64,000 bases of DNA, from contig ML133458.1 of NCBI GenBank assembly GCA_003864495.1, positions 62,001 to 126,000 of the forward strand. Direction: 5' to 3'. Below, piece by piece: positions 47,401-60,852 of the stretch. The notes under the pieces were generated by a model that was not told the DNA's origin, did not search any database, and was given only the letters and a program-made list of their open reading frames with translations. The stretch's first letter is position 1, and the number at the start of each line of letters is the position of its first letter. Source of the DNA: Nemopilema nomurai (Eukaryota; Cnidaria; Scyphozoa; Rhizostomeae; Rhizostomatidae). Both the position numbers and the translations under genes were made by a program.

Positions 47401-50400
47401 ATCGACTTCTCTTCCTTTGATGAACTCCCATCTAAGCTTCGATAGAATATTTGCCATTGATAGGAATCGTAGTCCTTCAGAACAGCCGTAACCTCGATCT
47501 GATTTGAAGGATAATGAAATGGATAGTGAGAATGAGGCACTACCATAAATTCTGCACTTAGACGTCCTAGATATTATTGTACAAATGAATTGAAAAATTT
47601 ATAAGAAAGCTGACTGCTAAACCCAGGCTTGATGCAGAGCATAGAAGGGCCTAAATGTACTTCATTGGATTATTGTGGACAAAAGAGGAGGAAAATCACG
47701 AGGGTAAAAATACGATTTAGAAAGAAATCAATATTGCAATCTGAAAAAGAAAATACATTAAGGGAAGGGCAGACTTTTTATCAATCCATTATCCACTTCC
47801 ACACCAATTAGTGAACTTATATCTAATTTGTAAGTATATCTGATAACCATCAGATAGGATTCCCATCCCCACAGATTTGAGCAAGTATCGCTAATCAATC
47901 AAAACCGTAAAGAGAAAAGATCATTTCATTGGGTCAATTGATCTTTGATTTTAGCCAATTGTCCCTTTTCATACCTGGATGAAGACTTCTGCGCCACGCT
48001 GTACCGCGTCTGGCAAATAATTCATAGCCACGGTATTTTTAGCACCGGTGTTGCAGCCAGACAGGCAATTTCCGCATCCGTTGCAAGCAGGTTGCGGCAT
48101 ACCCACGTGGTTCGAGGGTGTATCTTCAAAATTGACACACAAAGGCGTCCTAAAAAAGGACTCGTTCATGTCTTCAATCTCAACAACCTCGATCTTATTT
48201 CCAATCTCTCGCAACTGGTTGATCCTTTTCATGACCGGATAATCGTCCGGGTACGGTCTGGGTCTCAGCATCTGCTCGGCATACGCCCGGTCGTACTTCT
48301 TGAAATTGTCAAGGTCCTCTCTGAATGCGTCCGGCCAAACCGGGTCGTAAAACACTGCCGCTTTGCAGTCAAGAGCAACGCCCTCGTCTATGAGCGATGA
48401 CCCTCCAACCCCGCATCCTGTCATTACAGTCAGGTCCTTGCACGCCTTAAACTGGAACAGGTTGCTTGGGTGACCTAAAAAGCCAATCAATTGGTGTGTC
48501 TTGTGCTGGAAAATGAGGCAAAGGAGAGGCAAGCATACCAGAGAGTATAATGCCGTGAATAAAAAAGCTTTATTAAAAGGAAGACTGGCCTCTAATAAAC
48601 ACCATTGGAGGCTACAATAAATGTCTCCAATCACCGTACTTCAACCATTTGTTTATCTTTTCTACATTTACCTTGTCAATCTTTACCTTGTTTGCCGATT
48701 CAGTTTCATAATAAAACAAGTCGAATATCAGCCCCAACCCTGCATCTATCCATCGTTTTATCGTGCAGTTTGACTGATCTTCCCCTATAACTTACCATAT
48801 ACCGCCAAAAATTTGCTGTAGTAAAACTAGATGGTACCTTCAAAAAGCCAGATAGAGCTATAAGTGCAAAAACAAAGACTTGCCGTTGACATTTAGCCGA
48901 TTTCAGTGTCCATGGCGCCTCCCAAAAACACTTGGTTAAAATCAAGTTGAGAAGCTTGAAACTCTAGTCGCAAGATCAAAACCAGGATCACGCACTGGGA
49001 AACATTCAAATTCTTTATGGAATTATTGACATCCAAATACTGTCTGTGAAGCATGGCAAACATGATATGCATATTATTTTTCAAGTGAGCAGCAACACTT
49101 CTTGGTAATAATAAAACTATAGACCACAGTCAGAACGATTGAAAGCCGAGCTTAATCGAGTAGCCATGTGTATCATTATCACAAATTAAGTGACTTTAGT
49201 TCGAATATAACTGGGAATGGGGATAATATACGAAGCTCACTTTCAATCTGATGGTTAGGTCGAAATTCCAAGGGGCTGGAGCTTGAATCCAGTTCCGTCA
49301 ACAGTTATGTGTGAGTGAAATGGGATTAGATAGGTTTCTGATTAAAACGCAAAGTCTGACTGCAGCTTCACTCTTAAAGCAGAATACGTGGAGTTGGGTT
49401 TCCCTACTTCATATCTTTGCCTGGTGCTACGTCAAAAATGTTCGCCTCTAGACGAGAATGTACTTGACAACGGTTAATAATATAATCAGGAGAGTATACC
49501 TTAGAAAGAGAAATGTCACGTGCGATATTTTGGGAACTTTTTTCACCAAAGTGAATTGTTCGTGCGCGGATAAGAGTTGTTGAAGACGTTCCGTTCATTT
49601 TGCTTCTAGTTTAGCAATATAGCTTCACCATGTGTCAAGTGCATTTGCCAAGAGGCTGGTGTCTGTGAATGCTATCTATATATATAAGGTGGTAATTAAA
49701 AGCCCTTCACTTAATCTCTGTATTTCGATCTCGCAGACGCAAACGCTGGTGACAGATAGGGGAGAGCTTGAGAAAGGTTACAAAGCGGACTGCTATATTC
49801 GTCATAATATTGGTTGCAGGAAATGGCACAGGATATGGCGCAGGAAATTGGCCATCCTTTGACAGATTTACAGCAGAAATTGTGCCGACAAAACTGTCTG
49901 CCACGTGCCTGAAAGTCTCAAAGACTTGGCGCCCGACCAGAGCGTTTAGCCTATGCTTCATCACTCTGCTAAGCTTTCAGTGCTAAAACGATCATACGTT
50001 CCTCAGGGAATATGGACTTTGGTCGTTAAATATCAAGGGAAAGCACCGGACAGCATAAAAATTAGAAACTTCCTGGAGAGCACGTTGGATGGTCTTACGG
50101 TAGGCGTCCATTGCACTTCAACTCCACCTCTTTCTTCTAGCATAGAAACGATACCAGCGGGGGTGAATACCCATAGATTCCAACCGTCTAAATATTTTGT
50201 CCCAGTACTCATGTACCTATAGTAGTGCCACATGTGTGTAACCAGATCTTCCCCCACAGAAGAAATGCTCCACCATGTTAATTCGCCTCCACTATTTCGA
50301 CACTAACAAAAATGGCTCCTTGTGATAAAGCCAAAGCCTCACTTTCAAACCATGTTGCTATGTGAACCATTGAATAATGCCCACTTGGAAAAAGTACATA

Positions 50401-51890
50401 ATTTTGTGGAGCTTGCTATTTCTTCATTGACCAAAGATAAGTACCAACTAGCAAACTAATTTTGACACAAATCCTCAATGCTCTAATAAGCCACCCTTAA
50501 TGTTCTACTAACGTATAACTCCCAAAACGGGTAGGCTTGATTGCACTAAGGCTATCACAACATTAATTGCCTATGAAATGTCAATTTTCCCTTTTTTTAA
50601 AACCCTATTCATTAATTGGAATTTCATGTGTTGCTAAAACAATATTACCAAACATTTGATAATGGCAAATTACCAAATGTCTTCTGTGCTAACTCTCCAT
50701 CCACGTAGGTTGTCCGAAAGCTGTCTTCCATTGCTTCAGGAAAATCACCAGGAAGCCACTCTAGTCCCTTTTCAAGCACACAGACAGACTGACCAGCCCT
50801 GGCAGCTCTGCACGCAGCAACAGCACCACCGTACCCGGAGCCAATAACAACAACATTGTAATGTTGTTTAATGGCTCTTTCAGGCTTGGACAATGGACAG
50901 TACTAAAATAGTAGATTTATTTCACAGTTGCAACAACAGACTATTTCCCATATCATGTGTAGATAGAGACATTGACAAAATGTAAACATCTTTTGGATTA
51001 AAGCATTTAAGCATCTGTGAAGTAGCTCCCTTTAAAAACACACAGATAACATTGACAAAGGTTCACAACAGAACTTTTTCAGAATGGAAATTGGGAGCAT
51101 CCATATAAATAAATATATAAAAAAAATTTATAAAACTTTGCTAAAATTCAATATGGTTTGAAAAAAGTATGTTTCATTGCACAATGCAAAATCAAACAAA
51201 TGTTGAATGGCCATAAGTTTTTCTGATAAAAATGATGTTTCCAACTGATAAATCATGGCACTATAATGAATGTAGCCAATAAAATAAACATTATGGAAGT
51301 CAATATTATTGTTTACAACTAAAACAAAAAGAGCTCTGTTCATGAAACAACCACAAATACTTTTACCAATAATGGATTATCAGACAAACCCACAAGCTGA
51401 TTTCACAAAACCTTGGAATCCCAAAAATGTATGTCTTTTCCATATTATAAGGAAAGTTTAACTAGTCACTCCCAACATATCAAGGTGTATAAATTTTAAG
51501 GAAGCGGTACCAGCTTTTAGATACAAAAAGTACTTTTCTGTCTCACACTCCTCAGAATGTGCAAAAATTGGAAAATTAACAAAAGCTGATAAAACCAATA
51601 GCCATTTCTGTGATAAATCATTTACAGCCAGTCATAAGCTCTTCTTGTTACACTCTAGTGTTTTTGAATTGCAGATACTTACATTTTTTTAAATTATTAT
51701 TCAGCACAAACAATAACAGAAGACAAAGCAAACATTGACTTGGATTTAAAACTATTTTGTGACTTTACAAGCAAGAAACCTGTAACTCAGGTATTGGCGA
51801 CACAAGCCCTAATCCAAGAACGTCCATGTAATCATCTGATCTTACCTTATACTGAATATACCTCCTATCTGTTGATGAACAGCAGCCCAT
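44475..51890 (-). CDS. Cholesterol-oxidase-like GMC flavoprotein with acylated N-terminus
   Basis: Exons: 51890-51846, 50902-50674, 48474-47975, 47498-47270, 46572-46301, 45649-45328 and 44653-44475. The sum is 1776 nt, 591 residues, with all phases matching. Exon 1 encodes MGCCSSTDRRYIQYK, a myristoylation-type start with cysteines for palmitoylation. Exon 2 has the FAD dinucleotide motif (VVVIGSGYGGAVAAC...VLEKG). Exon 3 has GCGVGGSSLIDEGVALD and a cysteine cluster, CNGCGNCLSGCNTGAKNT. The active-site His is in SRHPVGG (about H508) and the Asn in GVNPAFTITC (about N557), as in bacterial class I cholesterol oxidases. The family oxidises a sterol or other alcohol with FAD and releases H2O2; cholesterol itself is not proven as substrate. 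The membrane anchor suggests action at the inner face of a membrane. A GT donor just before the stop (GCG|GTGAGA) could allow another C-terminus. Confidence 0.9.
51495..51575 (-). repeat. Short dispersed repeat family, copy D
   Basis: In reverse complement it reads 'tttgcacattctgaggagtg', then 'tgagacagaaaagtactttt' and 'tgtatctaaaagctggtacc', matching copies A to C. It lies in intron 1 of the GMC flavoprotein gene. Confidence 0.55.
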
Positions 51891-53468
51891 GGCAAGGTAA
51901 GGGACTCACTTGCTCAGTTTGAGACAACCGCAGGCCCTATTGATGTCACCCAGTTCCAAATAATGCCAAATAAATGGCTCAATGCTGGGGAAAATGGAAT
52001 CAGTAATGAAACAACATTGTACAACCTCAAAGAACACATGCTGCTCAGGAAAAAGAAAACAGTACAAAATGCAGGGAATTTGATCTAAAATGAAGGGCTC
52101 TTGATAATCTTCATTAAGTCCTTGTGGCAATAGAGATCAAGAAACAATTGAAAGATGTTATAAATGCTTGTTTATAAATAACTATTATCAATAATTTTTT
52201 TTTTTTGATGCAACAAGACAAAATTGGTATTGATTAAGATGCAAATATAAAAATGCAAAAAACAGCTTCACTGACTGTCCTTTTTTATTACTAAAAATAT
52301 TAGTGTGGTAGCCTTCCTTGATGCTTGAAACATGTCTATCTTGGGAAATATATGTCAGGAAGTTGTCTAAGTTGACACTTTGAGGTTCATATTCATTATG
52401 AGGAAATTGCATAAACAGCCATATCAAAGTCATTTTTGTGATGCTTATATTTCATCTTGGTTGCATTTTATTTATTTATCTGTCATTTTATCAAAAACAC
52501 ATGCACCTGAGAAACCAGAACATTGAGCTCAATAATACCAAATAAATAAAGACTGTAAAAACTGCTAAAAGCTAGACAACCCATTCTCGACATCGCAATA
52601 ATGAGCAGGAGCAAGACATTGCAATAATGAACATTTGGCGGATGTAACAATTCATGCGCAAGATGGTTTCCAGAGAACGTCCCTAAAAATACACTTTCTT
52701 TATGTACACATGTGAGCCTCCAAAACTTTTCCTTTCCGGGAAGGACTTGCTCCGACGAGACCAATTAGAATGGATCATACCACTTGCTTATTAAGTAAAA
52801 GCATTTCTATTGAAGTTTCGTGCATTGCCTGAATTTTTTAAAATGTATTCCTTGGATGAGATAACTTGCGGTCTGTTGTTATCCACTCGTGTTATGGTGT
52901 CGCCTTCAGAGGCCTAAGACGGAAAAGCCGCCTTGTTGGTCCAACACTAGCAAGAAAATAGCATATCTTACCACGCAGTAGTAAATCACTATTCTACTGA
53001 CAGAATGCTGCAATTAACTTTAGATTTCATTCTTTCCCATGCAAAGTTTCGTGCAGTTTTGTCGACCCGCCCTAAATGTATTTGCTGACTGAAATAAAGT
53101 ATTATAGCCTCGTTTCCACAACTCAATTTTGAAAGAGGGCTTTTCAAAATAGTTGCGAAGGAGCACGTGCAACAAATTCTTGAAATTTTGAGAAAAGTCA
53201 ATCAAGTGCAAACCGATAAAGATAATTCATACATTGGCACGTAATAACATGGCAGGTAACGATTTTGACAATAATAAAAAGTAATTGGATGAGCATTTTT
53301 TTTAAAACTAGAATCAATATGAAGTAAACTAGAATAAAAAATTCTTTACAATTTTGTCGTTCTAAAAAGCTTGAATAAAGAGTGAGTTTATTTTTGACAA
53401 CTGAACATCAAGCCTAAACACCGTTTCAAGCTAACTTCACAAGATTCGAGGATTGCATCGCGGTTTAG

Positions 53469-53663
53469 CCAGGGCCGCATTTATTACTGCCGGGGCCCTG
53501 GGCCCTAAGTTAATGAGGCCCCTCAGATCGTGTCATGCTACTTAATTCATATACAGCACTTTGTGAAGGCCTAACAAAATTATGCTTGGGGCTCCCTGAA
53601 ATAATAAACCTTAGACGCACCTGGGCCCGGGGCCAGTAGGCCTATGGGTAAATGCGTCACTGG
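53469..53663. mobile_element. MITE-like hairpin with GC-rich inverted ends
   Basis: The left end, 'ccagggccgcatttattact' then 'gccggggccctgggccc', and the reverse complement of the right end, 'ccagtgacgcatttacccat' then 'aggcctactggccccgggccc', form imperfect inverted ends of about 38 bases. The element is about 195 bp and non-coding. Its GGGCCC-rich ends stand out from the AT-rich surroundings. Family unknown; no clear target-site duplication was found. Confidence 0.6.
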
Positions 53664-54656
53664 ATTCAGCTAAATTTTGGTCTTACTGGCAACACTTTAC
53701 ACTATACCATAACTACTAATTCACCAAAGCTCAGCAGACGCCGAGAATGGAATAAAAGAGGTCACCGAGAGGGGAAATACGTAATTACAAGGTTGTGACT
53801 TTATCACCGTATTTACATGATCAGATTAGTTGCATTATCATTGTAAATCTTTACTACATAATATGATTACACAACTGTAAAAAAGTCAATTGCTAAAAGA
53901 GGCATATAGGAGGACTTCCAATTTGACCTGTCTACTGGATGTCTATTGCATGAACTGGCTCTACATTTTGGCTTTTCCCGCTAGATTCGTTATTGCTAAG
54001 CTAGCTTCTGTCTGTGCTGCATGAAACATCGAAAACTCACCACAAAAAGTCAGAGAATACAAGCGAAAGTTTCACAGGCTGTTCTAACTCTGATTTAATA
54101 AAAAACCAAACAATAGAGCTATTATAGCTTCTCTATCATAACAGTAGATTCGAAAGCAGGGTACTGACCTATATAGATTGAACTGACTAAACCTCGAAAA
54201 AGAGGGATGGTAACGTTAGTTCTGATAAATGGGAAAGTTCAGGCAAAAGATATTTCGCAAAGAAAGCAAGAAAATGAGAATTTTTGCAAAGTTGCTGCGC
54301 TGTATGTTACTTTTGTTACCCGCTCTTCTCAAACTTGCTACTTCGACCCCTAAGTTGACGCTTTAAGCAACCCATTAAGCAGAAAACTGATTCTTTAATG
54401 AAAATGAGAAACGAACTCTTCTTCTTTTTAACGAAAGCTTAATATAAAATGTGCACAGTATTCTTAATCTAATAGATACCAAATAAATGTATCTTTTTTG
54501 TGATGAAAATATTTCATGCAAAAAAGTTGAAGGACTAGTAGTTGTTCACAATTTCCAATTTCTTTTAGAAGCAAAAATGGCTCAGAAACAAGAAGATTCT
54601 TCCACTTGATCGAATTTTCACTTTACGCAGTTGTGAATCTTAATAACTTATTGTTG

Positions 54657-55790
54657 TTAATCTTCATTTGACGGTGGAATATAAGAGCGACTTCTGAAAT
54701 CTGCTTCAAACTTATTCCAATCAATCACTTCCCCAACCAAGTGATGGGTGCATCCTCTTGGATTAGTTCTTTGGTCCTCTGTGAGAAATATTTTCTGAGA
54801 GATTTTATAGCAAGTAAGTCGGATTTCTTTTGACATGGTGATCAAGATTTTCTTCTTTGCAATGTTTGATTTTGAGCACCCTGAAGCGTTTCACGACTCT
54901 GTTGAGAGTCTTTGGCAATACCTTTCAACCACGGCTTCCATTCAAAGACATCTTCCATGTGACAGTGAGATTACGAGTCATAGCATGTCTGATCCACTCT
55001 TTTTGTCACGTGTTCTTTCGAGGAATTATTAAGACCATTTGAACTATCCCCGCAAACAACCGGCTGCTAGAAATTTTGGATGCCTACTCTTTTAATTAAT
55101 CTGGCCTCCTCACTCACCAACCAAGAACAGAAAATTCAATATATGTAACTTCATAGGCAAGCATATCGTGAGCACATCATTTTAGAGAGAAACAGAAGGA
55201 AAAGTCAGAAATCAAATAGATATGAAACCTGTGCAGCATTCTAAGTTTATGCTGGGTCATTTTATCAACTAATTATAGTGTAACTCTTTGGTCTTCCAGA
55301 TAATTATCATAGACAGACGTCTGGAGAGACTTCGTCATTTCTCTTTTTGAATGGGCCACTAAGATGAGTGGAAAGCCTTATTAATAGGCAGTGATCCCTC
55401 TTCGAGACTTGGTCTCTGAAAACCTCTTGGCATCTTTGTATGTGGCCTTCTCTCGACATTGGAATGTACCTGAATGAATATGCAGCTAATGTTTCAAACT
55501 TATCCCTAATGATAATCCACCCAATGCTGTTCAAGCCGTTGGCTTTTTAGCGTAATTCTCTGAATGCGCTCTTGATCTCCTTGCAGGAACATTTCCTTAT
55601 CACATGCCATGTGGTGCCAATACAAAGGCAATGCCGCTGTCGTCTGAATGAAATGCCAGCGAGGTTACATTTTTCTTCGAATACGAATGCAAATAATGAA
55701 TGTACATTTGATGACCCAGGCTCAAGTTGAGCAAGCGTACATCTTTGCAGATGTCATACACGTGACGTCAGAAGAAAAACCTGCAGATTA
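54657..55790 (-). pseudogene. Decayed coding-like sequence, possibly transposon-derived
   Basis: Several minus-strand stretches look protein-like but are broken by stops and frame changes: a segment with DRTYHLVGEVIDW-type composition (54657-54845, containing HHLVGEVIDWNKFEADF), DVFEWKPWLKGIAKDSQQSR (about 54860-54960), and CSCKEIKSAFRELR joined through a stop to DKFETLAAYSFRYIP (about 55430-55600). No known family was recognised. Confidence 0.25.
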
Positions 55791-57434
55791 GAAACGTTCT
55801 CCTATGTTTAGTATCCAGACAGATGTAAGAAGCTTCAGCTCCAAATTAGTGAGTAACTTGCAATGTCAACTTGAAAGATGTCAAGTGCAATATCATCCTC
55901 AAAACTCAAGTATTCATTTCAATAACGTACGTCACAACATCTGGCCAAATACTCCCAAGCCAAGGAATATCGCCAAATCCAGTTGAACCGTTCATTGATT
56001 CCATGCTACAAATCATAGTAAGAATTTTCCTAGCACCGAGTTTTGAATCGAAAAATAAACAAAAATGCACCAAAAGTACTTGAAAAATCGAAGATGTTAA
56101 CATTCTAAGCTGAATGGTCTTTACGCCCAGGTGTGCCAAAGCATTCTGGAGGTGACATATTTCTCTCCAATACAAAACCCCCAGTTACGTTCTGTATCGC
56201 ACCAAACACTCAGAATTGTATTTCAGCATTCGGCAAATGAAATTTAACTGAAAACTTAATCATATGTTTCTCACAACTGATCATTGTGAGTATTATAATA
56301 TACTAATATATACAGTCATAAAGAGTAAGAGAGGAAAAGTTTACACGATGCTACAGTATTGTCCTCTGAAGTATTGCATCTTATCATAACCGTGGTTGGT
56401 GGTCGACAAAGATCCATTAGCACAACGAAACATGGCAGAACTTTTCTTCAAATAGGTAAAAGTTAACATTTCCTTCATATAATTGCATTAATATTAACAT
56501 GGTTTTAATAAACTAATTTACTTTTGATATGATAGTAATGCTGTACTGAAAACAAAAAATAATACGAAATTTTAATTATGTTCAGAATGCAAAGCTTAGA
56601 ACTCTCACTAGAAGTTACATTACGCTTTCATTTCATTTCAAGGGAGATAGAGTTCCTCTTGTTATTTCTAACCTATTGCCATCCTCCATTCACATTTCCA
56701 TTTTGCTTTTCTACGTGATAAGTGGTCAACTTGACTTCGTAACCTTTTCTATAACGCAGGCAAAAGACATGTTGGTAATTCAAACCGGCTTGACAAGACC
56801 ATCTTTAGAGTTTGCCGGTCATTAATGATGAAAGCATTTATTGATTTAAGCTTAAGAAGGCACGCAAGGATATCAATTCGCTCGTGGCTTAACTTTCCCC
56901 ATGTTTATTTTTAAAGTCTGTGAAACTTCCTGAAAAATCTCGTGACATCATCAGGAGGGATTCTTGGTTTGAAAATCTGTGAGATACGTTCTGGCGACGA
57001 TGGTTGTAACATACATTCGTTATGATATGCCATAACCAAAGATTCATCGATTTTAATATGACTACATTTCGCTTTCATTTTCTACTCTGATGTTAAATAG
57101 GTTTTATTGCTTTATCTTTTTGTTCTCTCGTAGATGTTTTTACAATGGTTTGTGCTAAATGCTGGAAGCAACTATGCCTGAGTGTGAAATTCTCCTGTAG
57201 ATTCATCTAAAACGATTGAGTGTGAATGTGATGAACACAGATCTGTGCATGGAAATCCAGGAATATTTATCTTTCTCATTGAAAATCGGCCATTCGAAAC
57301 GCTCTACTTTTTGCCGTAGAAATGTAAGAGGATTCACCAGCATAGATTTGTAACTCGAGAAAACATTTTCAATGACATGTTTTAACATCTGTTTAGGGAT
57401 ATCTATTCAATTTGTTTGACGTCCTTGGTAAAAG

Positions 57435-57675
57435 TTCAGACAAAATACACTTTAATACACAAAATACACAAAATACACTTTAATACAAAAAATACACAAA
57501 ATACACTTTAATGCAAAAAATACACAAAATACACAAAATACACTTTAATACACAAAATACACTTTAATGCAAAAAATACACAAAATACACTTTAATACAC
57601 AAAATACACTTTAATGCAAAAAATACACAAAATACACTTTAATACACAAAATACAATTTGATACACAAAATACAA
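57435..57675 (+). repeat. AT-rich minisatellite (aaaatacac / tttaatac units)
   Basis: About 240 bases consist of two sub-units, 'aaaatacac' and 'tttaatacac' or 'tttaatgcaaaa', combined in higher-order repeats of about 26 and 45 bases. The pattern implies expansion by slippage or unequal exchange. Confidence 0.93.
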
Positions 57676-59508
57676 TTGTTTGCAGACATGCTATTAAGTT
57701 TGTCATTTTACGTCAAGGCCATTAAAAACGTTTGTTGGAATATCCAAAAACAGTGAGAGTTCTCTTAGACTCTCATTATAAGCCAAAATCTTTAGTTATA
57801 TAATATGCAAAGACGCTTCCAATGAGCATATGAAAAAAGACAATACAGGGCACTGCGCCCATTGGACGAACCAGAATCAGTGCATTATGAAAAAAGGTTA
57901 TTCGACCCTCAGTTCTGCTTAGCATCTCCCAGATAAATCTGGCAAGTCTACTTATTGTATTTCTGAAATTGACGGACAACCAGAGCGCCTATTTTGCATG
58001 TAGATAGCAGCGATTCGATGGCAAGTGTTTTGAAAAATATAAGCAGCTTTTGCAAAACATGGCGACCAAATCTCATTCGCCTGTCTTCCCCCCTGTTTTC
58101 CTCTTGGGCAGGCGTCAGAGGTTTAGAGCAGTAAATCTGAAACTGAATCACCTTTTTCTGTTTCCGAAGGGTTGATGGAGATCATGGCAATTCTGTCCAC
58201 CGGCGTTGAATAATTTTCTAATCTCATAGTTATTAATGACAAATCAATTCGTAATTAACGAGAACTGAATTGCGTGAGCAACACTCTTTTAATATATTGT
58301 GACCTCTTCGTTGGACAAAATTGTATCCGGTTTGGTTTCTGATTGGTTTTGATCGACACATTCGAGCGGTATTGTTTGCTTTATCTGATGACGTAAAGGC
58401 CTAGCCAGTCAGAGTGCAGCACTGCCTTTCACACACTACACGTGCTGAAGAATGTAGACAATTCTTAAGTATCGTACGACGCAAAATTTACGAGGCAGCT
58501 CAACAGTTGAAAGGAATTATATCATGCAATAATTGGGCAACGAAAAAATGGCGCGATAAACACCTCAAAAACGACATAACAAGTGTGCAAGCTTCCAAAC
58601 TAGTTCCTACTTCGTGTAATATCAAATTAAAGATTCCCTTCAAGCAAATACATACTCAATAACCGAAAAAGAGTAATTGGAAAGTCGAATTATTGTTGGT
58701 AACAGGCAACAACCCCCCCCCCCAAACTTCCCCTGGTGATCCAGGATTTTATTTTTTTAGGTAGCTTAGGCCCTTTCCTTCGTCATGCTACGCAGACAGA
58801 TAAGGCCCTTATTTCTCGAGTGAAAGTAATTCAGTCTAGGAAATGAACTGAGAAATTCTTTGCTTGATTGATGTATTAGTAAGGTAACGCCCTGTTGCTT
58901 TTCGAGACGAAATAAACAGTTTGTCTTCCATTAACAGCATTTGTGCTTGTGTGGGTTACGCATATGGTGTTAGCAGTTACGTCATAGCTACGTCACTGGA
59001 TGTGGCAAGTTGAGAGGCTTCTTACTTTTCGTGTCATCATGAAACAGTGCATCTAAGAGTATTCATCTAAAAAATATCAAAGCAGTATATTGCACTTTTC
59101 AAATAACTCCTTGGAAGAATGTGGCTACTTCTGTCCTTAGACCAATCGCTGAGAGAACATATTTTAATCTGATTTGACTGGAATTATTTTGCTTCAAATA
59201 CGAGGTGAACCTTCAGTAAATGCTGGTTTAAATGCCACATTTCTGCCTTCAGTGATAATTCTATAATGCAAAAAGGCGGGGCTCAGGCTTGGGCAAATTG
59301 CAAAGAATCATCGTTGTAAACGGTGACTTGAAAGTAATGTTTCACCGAGGCTAAATCTGCCCATGTCCTGTGGAAAGGGAGTAGAATTCATGCCGTTAAT
59401 TCAAATATCCTTGGCATCAACAAGTGCCCTTGACAGTCATACTATCCCTGAGTTGAAGATGCAGATATTAAGAGTTGAGAGTGCCTTTGTATTGAATGTG
59501 TTGTAGCA

Positions 59509-59544
59509 ATGGCGGCTAGAAGTGCATCAAAGTTGAATTTTATT
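59509..59544 (+). other. Possible tiny first coding exon
   Basis: AGCAATGGCGG is a good start context, followed by 12 codons (MAARSASKLNFI) and a consensus donor ATT|GTAAGT. It is too short to identify and may be chance. It could belong to a plus-strand gene running right. Confidence 0.15.
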
Positions 59545-60852
59545 GTAAGTATAAAGCAAATGTTACCCACAGCAGAGTCAAAATCAATTTGAATATTTTC
59601 CCATGGAGAGGGTGTTCTTTGATAACGCTTATTAACAAGGCATTGAATACCAGAAATATTCAGTCCATTAGCTGATCGCAGGCTTAGAGTCTGAAGAATG
59701 TTTCTTGGGATGTCCCACCCAAACGTATGGGTGACGGCGATTGTGGTACTGTTTTCATGCTTACGAAAGCCGAAAATGAAGAATATTTTGCGATTGAAAC
59801 GATTTACTGATAGAAAACCTCAATGAAAGAGAATGACATCAACAGAAAAGCTTGAAATGTTGTTTTTGGTGATTATTAGTTGAATGGGTGTCCTGATACC
59901 ACAGATGAAGCAGTTAATCCTGATTACATAGATCAAAACAGAATGTGCTAAGAAATCAAAAGTCGAGGAATGAGTGAATGGGTTGGAATAATGAATGGAA
60001 ATTGTAAGTGTTCTCTATGCTTGAATCGGAACAAAATGCGTCGTTATAAGGTAACTCTATTTGTATAGGCTTCAGTATAAGCCAACTTTTTGTCCGGAAC
60101 TTGCCATTTATGACGCATTCGGACCATCCCTGATTGTATGCTGGTTCCTAGATTTATTCATAGTCTTACATATCCTATCGACATTGTTACAAGAATCAAT
60201 AGGAAGAAAACCCGCCCCCCTTCTTCCCTGATTCAATTTCAAATCACCTCTTACCCCACTGGACGTTCCCACGTTTCCCAAAAAAGAAGCCAACAGGCTT
60301 TCTTGGTACCCACATCACCTGGGGGAGGGGGAGTTGGAGTTGGAGGGGGCTGTGCTCCTCAGGCATAGGCGCAAGGTATCACCGGCCGTGAGAGGGTTTC
60401 GGCATGGAAGCTGGTCTCAGCGGGCGGCTAGACCCCCGTGCGTAGACGCCGCCTCAGAAGCTCGGGTTATTGCCGATAGCAACTGGGATACAGTTTAAAA
60501 TGCAGATTAGTAGTGCGGTATGAGCGGGAGGAAAATTTTATTGCGAATTCCAAGGCAATTCTTGACTGACATTGCGACCGCAACTTTACGGGGGGGTCAG
60601 ATTGTCGACGTGAGAGTCATTGATACATGGCAAAGTTGGTTTTCCGGAAGCCTATTGTTTATCTTAATTGGGTCTTTAAAAACAAGAGTGCACTCATCGT
60701 TCACTCAGAAGGGAACTTGACGACTGGGAAGCAGCAGAGCAAGGGAAGAAGATTTCAACAGACTTCAACAGGCATTTGGATCAAGGATCGAAGCTTAACA
60801 CACTCTAGAGAAGGGAAATATAACGCGAGTCGAAGAACGGTCTTTGCCAGTC

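Larger units (their letters stand above)
51891..60852. other. Long gene-poor stretch with repeat remnants
   Basis: Apart from the MITE-like hairpin at 53469-53663, coding-like debris at 54657-55790, the minisatellite at 57435-57675 and a possible tiny first exon at 59509-59544, I find nothing supportable. A run of 11 C lies near 58711-58721. Frames such as 58414-58662 are open but have no motif, signal peptide or splice context. Confidence 0.4.

Noticed and set aside
47945..48400. 151-codon plus-strand frame
   Set aside because: It is the complement of flavoprotein exon 3 (47975-48474), whose minus-strand reading has the FAD-family motifs.
49707..50257. Adjacent minus-strand frames in intron 2 of the flavoprotein gene
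   Set aside because: They read protein-like in short patches but are separated by stops and match no family I know. Possibly old transposon debris, not supportable.
57776..58151. Two hydrophobic minus-strand frames suggesting a membrane receptor remnant
   Set aside because: No G-protein-coupled receptor signature (such as DRY or NPxxY) is present, and the frames do not join.
58414..58662. 82-codon plus-strand frame
   Set aside because: No motif, no splice borders and no repeat relationship could be found.
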